A stretch of DNA of 5,224 bases from Bacteroidota bacterium. Lineage in GTDB: Bacteria; Bacteroidota; Bacteroidia; Bacteroidales; CG2-30-32-10. The stretch spans positions 5,797 through 11,020 of the forward strand of contig JAAXXA010000050.1 in the NCBI GenBank assembly GCA_013334735.1. The letters run 5' to 3'. Position 1 is the stretch's first letter, and each line of letters starts with the position of its first letter. Of this stretch, positions 1 to 5,224 are shown piece by piece. Below the pieces are notes generated by a model. The model was not told the DNA's origin and ran no database searches. It worked only from the letters and a program-made list of their open reading frames with translations. The position numbers were made by a program, and so were the translations under genes.

Positions 1-367
1 TATGGCTTTCATTGTATAAGTTACTTTCATATATCCGATACCAGTTGTTCATTACTTTATAATAATGCTCATTAAAATAATTACTATCGTTTCCTATTCC
101 TGTAATCATGCTTAAATAATCTAAAGGTTTATCAAATAATGCATCAAACATTACTTTACTATCATCGAAATATTTAAAAATATCTGCCGTGTTTCTATCT
201 GTATAATAATAAGTATAAAGCCAACTCATACCAATACCTGCTACAATTTTCAATATAAATATAGCTGAAAGCCCTCGTATAGACAGTCCTTTTACAGTAT
301 AAAAAGGAATCTTATAAAAAATGAAAATAAAAAAGACAGTATATAAAAATGATAAAATGTATTCCAT
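1..367 (-). CDS. Polytopic membrane protein, N-terminal part (runs off the window)
   Basis: This reading frame is open from ATG at 367-365 down to the left edge, giving 122 complete codons and no stop, so the C-terminal part is missing. The start is well fixed: an in-frame TAA lies at 379-377, with no other start codon between. Residues 1-23 form a very hydrophobic segment (MEYILSFLYTVFFIFIFYKI), and residues 32-54 form a second one ending in the aromatic patch WLYTYYY. After it comes a polar, acidic, tyrosine-rich stretch with ADIFKYFDD at 61-69, which would lie outside the membrane if the two segments form a hairpin. The pattern resembles large multi-spanning proteins of Bacteroidota, some linked to surface polysaccharide synthesis or GT-C-type glycosyl transfer, where an acidic motif follows the first membrane segments. 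That likeness is from memory and does not establish a function. The gene is divergent from the TonB receptor gene and probably has its own promoter. Confidence 0.8.
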   Translation of the reverse strand, partial: MEYILSFLYTVFFIFIFYKIPFYTVKGLSIRGLSAIFILKIVAGIGMSWLYTYYYTDRNTADIFKYFDDSKVMFDALFDKPLDYLSMITGIGNDSNYFNEHYYKVMNNWYRIYESNLYNESH

Positions 368-387
368 AATACTTTTTTAAACCGGCG

Positions 388-419
388 CAAAGATAAAAAA
401 AATATGAAACGGTCATAAA
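388..419 (-). promoter_or_regulatory. Candidate Bacteroidota-type promoter for the minus-strand membrane gene
   Basis: Read on the minus strand, 395-388 is TATCTTTG, an exact match to the Bacteroidota -7 consensus TAnnTTTG. Twenty bases upstream (419-416) is TTTA, one base off the -33 TTTG box. Transcription would start near 380, leaving a leader of only about 10-20 bases before the ATG at 367. Position and orientation fit the membrane gene, and the -7 match is the main support. No transcript data are available here. Confidence 0.55.
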
Positions 420-537
420 TGTAAAAAAAACAAATATATGCCGACAGCTTTAATTATAGATTATACAGATATGAATTAATTATATTTTAAATTTTATTCA
501 TCTCAATAATTTTTCCCAAATACGTTCGCGAAATTTT

Positions 538-568
538 TTTGCTAAGTTCACAAAGAAAATTACCTTTG
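538..568 (+). promoter_or_regulatory. Bacteroidota-type promoter for the TonB-dependent receptor gene
   Basis: TTTG at 538-541 is followed after exactly 19 bases by TACCTTTG at 561-568. Both match the -33 (TTTG) and -7 (TAnnTTTG) boxes used by the primary sigma factor of Bacteroidota, with normal spacing. Transcription would begin about 574-578, leaving an AT-rich leader of roughly 70 bases before the ATG at 646. There is no Shine-Dalgarno sequence before the start. The run TTTTTATTAAA directly upstream is the A/T-rich, low-structure context usual in this phylum. An 8-base palindrome, TTCGCGAA (525-532), sits just upstream of the -33 box, but I have no evidence that it is an operator. Confidence 0.65.
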
Positions 569-645
569 GTAGTTTAAAATATATGAAATACGTGGTGGCT
601 ATTTGACACTAATATAGTAACTGAAAAGAATAAATTTTTATTAAA

Positions 646-3012
646 ATGATCAAAAGATTAATATTTCTTATACTATGCGTTTTTTTGATTATTACTGCCT
701 TTGGTCAGCATCAGGTAAAATATACAATAAGTGGATATGTTAAAGATTCATTAACCGGAGAATATTTAATAGGAGCTAATGTATTTATTAAAGAAACAAT
801 GAAAGGTACTCAAACTAACCAATATGGGTATTTTGTAATTTCAGTCGAAAATGGATCATTTACATTAGCAGTTTCTTATATTGGTTACGTTGGATATTAT
901 GAAAATGTTAATATTTCGAAAAACATTAAAACTACAATTAATCTTCAAAAAAGCATAATCACAAAAAAGGAAATTGTAGTTACCGGTGAAAAGGAAAACA
1001 AAAATACTTCAAGTACGGATATGGGGAAAGTACAGCTTGAAATTGAAAAGATTAAAACGCTGCCTGCTTTCATGGGAGAGGTAGATGTGTTAAAAACCAT
1101 ACAACTTACTCCGGGAGTCCAAAGTTCAGGAGAAGGAAACAGCAGCTTTTATGTACGCGGTGGAGGTCCCGATCAAAACCTTATTCTATTGGATGAAGCA
1201 GTAGTATATAATGTTTCTCACCTTTTTGGTTTTTTTTCAATTTTTAATGGAGATGCTGTTAAGGATATTGAGCTTACAAAAGCGGGTATGCCGGCAAATT
1301 ATGGAGGACGATTAGCTTCGGTAGTTGATATTAACATGAAAGAAGGTAATTCGAAAAAGTTTCAAATTGACGGTGGAATAGGTGTTATTTCGACAAGATT
1401 TACAATTCAGGGTCCGATAAAAAAAGACACAAGTTCATTTATTATTTCTGCCAGAAGAACATATATTGACCTTTTAATCAAACCTTTTGTAAGCAAGTCC
1501 TCTCCATTTAAAGGAACAGGATATTACTTTTATGATGTTAATACAAAAGCAAATTATAAGCTAAGCGATAAAGACCATATTTTCCTTAGCGGTTATTTTG
1601 GAAGAGATATTTTTTCGATGAATCAAAAGGATATAACATTTAAAAATACTATATCATGGGGAAATGCTACTTCATCTTTCAGATGGAATCATGTTTTTGA
1701 CCCTAAGCTTTTCCTGAATACTTCAATAATTTTCAGTGATTACAAATTTGAATTTACTGCAAATCAAAGCGAGTACGATATTTCTCTTTATTCCGGAATT
1801 ACTGATTATAACGCGAAATGTGATTTTAGTTATTTCCCTAATATTAATCATAATATTAAATTTGGAGGCACTTACACATTCCATACTTTTACACCAAACA
1901 ATGCAACTGCAAAAACCGGTGGTATTAATTTAGATCTTGGTAAAAAAGTAAAACTTTATTCTAACGATATTGCTTTTTACGTTAATGATAATTTTGAATT
2001 AAACAGCAGAATAAAAATTAATGCAGGCTTGAGATATACTTTTTTTGAACCAATCGGCCCCTTTGATCGTTATATAAAAAATGCTTCAGGAATAACAACC
2101 GATACAATTCATTACGATAAATTTCAAAAAATAACAACATACAATCATCTTGAACCAAGGTTAAGCGCGCGATTTGGCTTGAATGAATTTTCGTCATTAA
2201 AAGCTTCTTTCACTCAAAATTATCAATATATTCATCTTGCTTCCGTAACCGCTGTTACTTTACCAACCGATATATGGGTTCCAAGTTCGGAAATTGTAAA
2301 ACCACAATTTGGAACTCAATATTCACTCGGGTATTTCCGAAATTTTAAAAATAATATGTTTGAAGCCTCAGTTGAAGGATATTACAAGGATATGAAAAAC
2401 CAGATAGAATTTAAGGAAGGTTCATTACCCGAAGACAATTTAAAAAATAATACCGACAATAATTTTACTTTTGGCAGAGGATGGTCCTATGGTTGTGAAT
2501 TTTTTATAAATAAACGTACAGGAAAATGGACAGGTTGGGCAGGTTACACGCTGTCGTGGACAAAAAAGAAGTTTCCCGAAATTAATCTTGGAAAAGAATA
2601 TTGGGCAAAATACGACCGTCGCCATGATGTTTCTTTTATTCTTTCGTATCAGTTTAACAGTAAATGGACTTTTTCGGCTTTATGGGTTTACGCTACCGGA
2701 AATGCTATGACTTTGCCTGTATCCAGATTTATTATTGATGGAAATGTTGTTAATGAATATGGAGCGCGTAATTCTTTTAGAATGCCTTCTTATCATCGTT
2801 TAGATGTTTCCGCTTCTTATACAGGTAAAAAAAGAAAAAAATATGAATCGAGTTGGAACTTTTCAGTTTACAATCTTTACAACAGGTACAATCCCTACTA
2901 TATTTACTTTGATACAAAAGGAAGCGCTAGTGAATACAATATTGACACTCAAGCAAAACAAGTATCACTTTTCCCAATTATGCCTTCTGTTACATGGAAT
3001 TTTAAATTTTAG
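646..3012 (+). CDS. TonB-dependent outer-membrane receptor with CarboxypepD_reg-like domain
   Basis: This is a TonB-dependent active importer of the outer membrane; its substrate cannot be told from sequence. Residues 1-20 are a signal peptide (Lys-Arg, hydrophobic core, AFG|Q cleavage). Residues about 25-103 form a CarboxypepD_reg-like beta-sandwich (ISGYVKD, LIGANVFIK, GTQTNQYGYF, SYIGYVGYY), common on Bacteroidota receptors. EIVVTGE at 109-115 is the likely TonB box. The plug spans about 125-235, with the hallmarks LKTIQLTPGVQSSGEGNSSF, YVRGGGPDQNLILLDE and GMPANYGGRLASVVDI. The rest, to residue 788, is a beta-barrel of alternating aromatic and polar strands, ending in Phe (VTWNFKF), as expected for recognition by the BAM complex. 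The length is normal for this non-SusC group (SusC/RagA proteins are nearer 1000 residues), and no frameshift is visible. No SusD-like gene follows. The downstream gene is 201 bases away and unrelated, so the receptor appears monocistronic at its 3' end. The family call is secure and the substrate unknown. Confidence 0.96.
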   Translation: MIKRLIFLILCVFLIITAFGQHQVKYTISGYVKDSLTGEYLIGANVFIKETMKGTQTNQYGYFVISVENGSFTLAVSYIGYVGYYENVNISKNIKTTINLQKSIITKKEIVVTGEKENKNTSSTDMGKVQLEIEKIKTLPAFMGEVDVLKTIQLTPGVQSSGEGNSSFYVRGGGPDQNLILLDEAVVYNVSHLFGFFSIFNGDAVKDIELTKAGMPANYGGRLASVVDINMKEGNSKKFQIDGGIGVISTRFTIQGPIKKDTSSFIISARRTYIDLLIKPFVSKSSPFKGTGYYFYDVNTKANYKLSDKDHIFLSGYFGRDIFSMNQKDITFKNTISWGNATSSFRWNHVFDPKLFLNTSIIFSDYKFEFTANQSEYDISLYSGITDYNAKCDFSYFPNINHNIKFGGTYTFHTFTPNNATAKTGGINLDLGKKVKLYSNDIAFYVNDNFELNSRIKINAGLRYTFFEPIGPFDRYIKNASGITTDTIHYDKFQKITTYNHLEPRLSARFGLNEFSSLKASFTQNYQYIHLASVTAVTLPTDIWVPSSEIVKPQFGTQYSLGYFRNFKNNMFEASVEGYYKDMKNQIEFKEGSLPEDNLKNNTDNNFTFGRGWSYGCEFFINKRTGKWTGWAGYTLSWTKKKFPEINLGKEYWAKYDRRHDVSFILSYQFNSKWTFSALWVYATGNAMTLPVSRFIIDGNVVNEYGARNSFRMPSYHRLDVSASYTGKKRKKYESSWNFSVYNLYNRYNPYYIYFDTKGSASEYNIDTQAKQVSLFPIMPSVTWNFKF

Positions 3013-3094
3013 TTGACGTAGCAAATAAATAAATTTAAGAAACTGTTTTAATTAAATATCTTGCGATAGGTTAAGTAGTTATAAATATTTTTTA

Positions 3095-3102
3095 TACTTT
3101 TG
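3095..3102 (+). promoter_or_regulatory. Candidate -7 promoter element upstream of the FISUMP protein gene
   Basis: TACTTTTG matches the Bacteroidota -7 consensus TAnnTTTG exactly. The region 19-21 bases upstream (about 3071-3075, TTAAG) is only a poor -33 box. Initiation here would give a leader of about 100 bases before the ATG at 3214. The element overlaps the left arm of a short inverted repeat (3098-3105 with 3120-3127). The gap has no obvious hairpin with a T-run to end the upstream receptor transcript, so read-through cannot be excluded. Confidence 0.4.
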
Positions 3103-3127
3103 TATGTGCCTTTTATGTAATACAAAA
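3098..3127. repeat. Short inverted repeat over the candidate -7 element
   Basis: TTTTGTAT (3098-3105) and ATACAAAA (3120-3127) are perfect 8-base inverted arms separated by 14 bases. The left arm overlaps the candidate -7 box. It does not resemble an intrinsic terminator for the upstream receptor gene, because it is followed by an A-run and not a T-run on the plus strand. It could be a regulator-binding site or chance in AT-rich DNA. Confidence 0.25.
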
Positions 3128-3141
3128 TAAAAAAAACATAA

Positions 3142-3149
3142 TACATTTG
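3142..3149 (+). promoter_or_regulatory. Second, weaker -7-like element upstream of the FISUMP protein gene
   Basis: TACATTTG also matches TAnnTTTG exactly, but no TTTG-like -33 box lies 19-21 bases upstream. Initiation here would shorten the leader to about 55-60 bases. In DNA this AT-rich a single TAnnTTTG match can arise by chance, so this is an alternative to the element at 3095-3102 and not a confident promoter. Confidence 0.22.
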
Positions 3150-3213
3150 CTTTTGCTTGCTATATTAAAATAAATGATTAATAATACAAAACTTTAGATA
3201 CAATATATTTAAG

Positions 3214-5214
3214 ATGAAAAAAATGAAAATTTTAAAAATCACAAAAATCTTTGCATATATTTTATTATTTATCAATTATCAATTATCAATTGTTAATTGT
3301 GTTGCTCAAGGCATAGCCATTAATACTACCGGCGCTGCTGCCGATAATTCAACAATGCTTGATGTAAGCGGTATTTCACAGGGAGTTCTTATAAACCGTA
3401 TGACAACTGCTGAGCGTGATGCCATAGCAGCGCCCATTCCTTTATCTCTTTTAATCTTCAACACTACCACTATGTGTTACGAAGGATATAATTCTACCAC
3501 CTCCACTTGGGTTGCTTTTGGCTGCATCGGTTGCCAACTACCGGGAGCATCATCAGCCATTACAGGCACAACACCTGTTTGCTATAGTCAGAACGGAGTG
3601 GCTTATTATATTCCTGCTATTACAGGAGCAACAGATTATGTATGGACTTATACAGGTGCAGGATTTTCTATTGCTACAGGGAGTAATACCAATTCTATCA
3701 CTGCAAATTTTTCCGAAACTGCAACATCCGGAAATTTAACTGTTTACGGTTCCAATATTTGCGGAAACGGTACATCTTCTTCGGCTTATGCCCTTACTGT
3801 AAATACACCCCCAACAACTGCCAATGCAGGTCCAGATCAAACAGATGCAGCCACATGCGGTTTAACAACACTTACTCTTGCAGCAAATACGCCTAGTGTA
3901 GGTACAGGCGCATGGTCTATTGTAAGCGGAACAGGTGGTAACATTACTTCTCCATCAAGTCCGACCTCTACATTTTCAGGAACAGCCGGATCATCATATA
4001 CTTTACGTTGGACTATATCTAATTCTTTATGTGCATCATCATACGATGTTATGAATATTACATTTAATAAAAACCCAACTGTTGCATCTGCAGGTACAGA
4101 TCAAACTGGTGCAGCCACTTGCGCTTTAACCACAGTTACACTCGCTGCAAATACCCCAAGTGTCGGAACAGGCGCATGGTCTATTATAAGCGGTACGGGC
4201 GGTAATATTACATCTCCATCAAGCTCAAACTCTACATTTTCAGGAACAGCAGGAGAATCATATACTTTACGTTGGACGATATCTAATTCAACATGTACAA
4301 CATCAACCGATGATGTCAATGTTATATTTAATAGAAACCCAACTGTTGCAAATGCAGGCTCTGATATATATCTGACATGCAATGCAAACACTACAACATT
4401 AGCCGGTAATGCGCCATCAGTAGGAACGGGTTCATGGTCATTGGTTTCCGGCACACCCACCATTACTACCCCAAGTTCTGCTACATCAGGAGTAACTGGA
4501 TTAGCTGTACCCGCGACAGCTACACTGCGATGGACTATTTCTAATTCACCTTGTACCGCTTCAACTGATGATGTGATAATAACTACTTCTACTACTTTTT
4601 CTTGTGGCTGTGCTTTAACAATCAACCACACCAGCGGTGCTGTAGCGCCTGTAACAAAGACAGTAAGCTATGGAACTGTAACAACAAGCCTATCGGGTGA
4701 AAGTAAATGCTGGATAACTCAAAACTTAGGCTCAACTAATCAGGCAGCTTCTGCTACCGATGCTACTGATGCTTCTGCAGGTTGGTATTGGCAGTTTAAC
4801 CGCAAACAAGGATATAAAAATGATGGTTCTCTTACACCGAGTTCATGGAGTTCATCAAATGATTATACATATACAGGTTGGGATCCGGCTAAAGACCCCT
4901 GCACCATTGAACTTGGTACAGGCTGGCGTATCCCTACCCATACTGAATGGCTTAATACCGATGCAAATGGACAAAGCGGAGGTTGGGATGATTATAACGA
5001 AACTTATGCTGATGTATTAAAAATTCATGCTGCAGGTATTCTTAATAGCGCAAATGGGGCAGTAAACAATCGCGGTTCACTAGGACTATACTGGAGTAGT
5101 ACACAGAATACCTCTGACTTTGGTCTTGATCTGCGTTTCGACAGTAGCTCCAGTTGCATAACAAATATCCACGATAAGGCTTACGGCTTTTCGCTCCGTT
5201 GTATAAAAGACTAA
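3214..5214 (+). CDS. Exported modular protein: PKD-like domain, three Ig-like repeats, C-terminal FISUMP domain
   Basis: This is a predicted exported, probably cell-surface protein with a binding or structural role; no enzymatic motif is visible. Residues 1-31 are a signal peptide (KKMKILKITK, then FAYILLFI), probably cut at CVA|Q. Residues about 33-108 match the Bacteroidota N-terminal module with IAINTTGAAADNSTMLDVSG, INRMTTAERDAI and LLIFNTTTMCYEGYN, ending in GCIGC (103-107). Residues about 110-197 are a PKD-like domain (TGTTPVCYS, YIPAITGATDYVWTY, NICGNGTS; Cys123/Cys183). Three Ig-like repeats of 88 residues follow (about 199-458). Residues about 464-666 form a FISUMP (Fib_succ_major) domain: KCWITQNLG, AGWYWQFNRKQGYK, GTGWRIPTHTEWL, GLYWSST and the terminal YGFSLRCIKD. 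It ends in this domain, with no recognisable type IX sorting tail, and Cys29 is not in a good lipobox. Met4 is an alternative start. The gene looks richer in G+C than the receptor gene, partly because the protein is rich in Thr, Ser, Ala and Gly. Ligand and export route are unknown. Confidence 0.92.
   Translation: MKKMKILKITKIFAYILLFINYQLSIVNCVAQGIAINTTGAAADNSTMLDVSGISQGVLINRMTTAERDAIAAPIPLSLLIFNTTTMCYEGYNSTTSTWVAFGCIGCQLPGASSAITGTTPVCYSQNGVAYYIPAITGATDYVWTYTGAGFSIATGSNTNSITANFSETATSGNLTVYGSNICGNGTSSSAYALTVNTPPTTANAGPDQTDAATCGLTTLTLAANTPSVGTGAWSIVSGTGGNITSPSSPTSTFSGTAGSSYTLRWTISNSLCASSYDVMNITFNKNPTVASAGTDQTGAATCALTTVTLAANTPSVGTGAWSIISGTGGNITSPSSSNSTFSGTAGESYTLRWTISNSTCTTSTDDVNVIFNRNPTVANAGSDIYLTCNANTTTLAGNAPSVGTGSWSLVSGTPTITTPSSATSGVTGLAVPATATLRWTISNSPCTASTDDVIITTSTTFSCGCALTINHTSGAVAPVTKTVSYGTVTTSLSGESKCWITQNLGSTNQAASATDATDASAGWYWQFNRKQGYKNDGSLTPSSWSSSNDYTYTGWDPAKDPCTIELGTGWRIPTHTEWLNTDANGQSGGWDDYNETYADVLKIHAAGILNSANGAVNNRGSLGLYWSSTQNTSDFGLDLRFDSSSSCITNIHDKAYGFSLRCIKD
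3272..3299 (+). repeat. Heptamer tandem repeat (TCAATTA-type) inside the signal-peptide coding region
   Basis: Four consecutive 7-base units lie head to tail: TCAATTA, TCAATTA, TCAATTG and TTAATTG. The first two are identical, the third differs at one base and the fourth at two. Because 7 is not a multiple of 3, the repeat is read through all three frames and encodes NYQLSIVNC-like residues at about 21-29, at the end of the signal peptide. The last part also holds a small inverted repeat, CAATT-GTT-AATTG (3287-3299). Gain or loss of one unit would shift the reading frame. Confidence 0.75.
3808..4587 (+). repeat. Three tandem 88-codon Ig-like repeats within the FISUMP protein gene
   Basis: Three copies follow one another with a period of exactly 264 bases: residues about 199-286, 287-374 and 375-458. 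Each copy has the same order of motifs: (N)PTxAxAGxD, a cysteine, a TLAxNxPSVGTGxWS segment, SGT, TxPSS, LRWTISNSxC and a DV-strand near the end. Copies 1 and 2 are about 80% identical in protein; copy 3 is clearly more divergent and four residues shorter at its end. Each copy has two cysteines exactly 58 residues apart (215/273, 303/361, 389/447), which suggests one disulfide per domain. Copies 1 and 2 also differ at many third codon positions, so this is not a very recent duplication. Confidence 0.9.
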
Positions 5215-5224
5215 TCTGCGTATA

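Noticed and set aside
525..532. Palindrome TTCGCGAA just upstream of the -33 box of the receptor promoter
   Set aside because: It stands out in AT-rich DNA, but a single 8-base palindrome in a region of this size is not significant, the symmetry does not extend outward, and I know of no matching regulator.
518..593. Direct repeat AAATACGT at 518-525 and 586-593 flanking the receptor promoter
   Set aside because: One shared 8-mer within about 280 bases of AT-rich DNA is expected by chance, and the flanking bases do not match.
1736..1933. Short plus-strand open frame within the receptor gene
   Set aside because: It lies entirely inside the clearly coding receptor frame and shows no protein-like features of its own. 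The other short open frames at 2440-2625, 2804-3016, 3512-3739 and 4760-5020 are rejected for the same reason.
3013..3094. Possible terminator after the receptor gene
   Set aside because: I looked for a hairpin followed by a T-run on the plus strand and found only AT-rich sequence without a convincing stem.
3292..3301. Lipobox around Cys29 of the FISUMP protein
   Set aside because: The residues before the cysteine (Ile-Val-Asn) do not fit, since a small residue is expected at -1. Cleavage at CVA|Q is more natural.
4101..4631. A 176-codon open frame on the minus strand inside the repeat region
   Set aside because: It is antisense to the Ig-like repeats, and its openness follows from their Thr/Ser/Ala-rich, periodic codons. 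Its sequence has no family features and no promoter or start context.

Overview
The window looks like chromosomal DNA from a Bacteroidota bacterium. It is AT-rich with very AT-rich gaps between genes. Its promoter-like elements fit the Bacteroidota consensus (TTTG, about 19-21 bases, TAnnTTTG), and no Shine-Dalgarno sequences are evident. Its two complete proteins belong to cell-envelope families typical of the phylum. A genus cannot be named from this sequence.

Layout: (1) 1-367, minus strand: the first 122 codons of a polytopic membrane protein that runs off the left edge. (2) 368-645: a divergent intergenic region with a -7-like element for the minus-strand gene and a well-spaced -33/-7 promoter for the plus-strand gene. 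(3) 646-3012, plus strand: a complete 788-residue TonB-dependent outer-membrane receptor with a CarboxypepD_reg-like N-terminal domain, a plug and a beta-barrel. (4) 3013-3213: a 201-base AT-rich gap with no clear terminator, two -7-like elements and a short inverted repeat. (5) 3214-5214, plus strand: a complete 666-residue exported modular protein. Its parts are a signal peptide, an N-terminal module common in Bacteroidota surface proteins, a PKD-like domain, three 88-residue Ig-like tandem repeats each with a regularly spaced cysteine pair, and a C-terminal FISUMP (Fib_succ_major) domain. The window ends 10 bases after its stop.

How the genes relate: all three products should act in the envelope, but nothing shows that they form one pathway. 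The receptor probably has its own promoter and lacks an obvious SusD-like or DUF4249 lipoprotein partner directly downstream. The gap and the promoter-like elements suggest the FISUMP protein is a separate transcription unit. I see no defence system, CRISPR array, RNA gene, insertion sequence or phage gene. The points most worth a second look are the modular FISUMP protein (cysteine-paired repeats, a C-lectin-like end that can be tested as a diversity-generating retroelement target, no recognisable type IX sorting domain) and the heptamer repeat that encodes part of its signal peptide.
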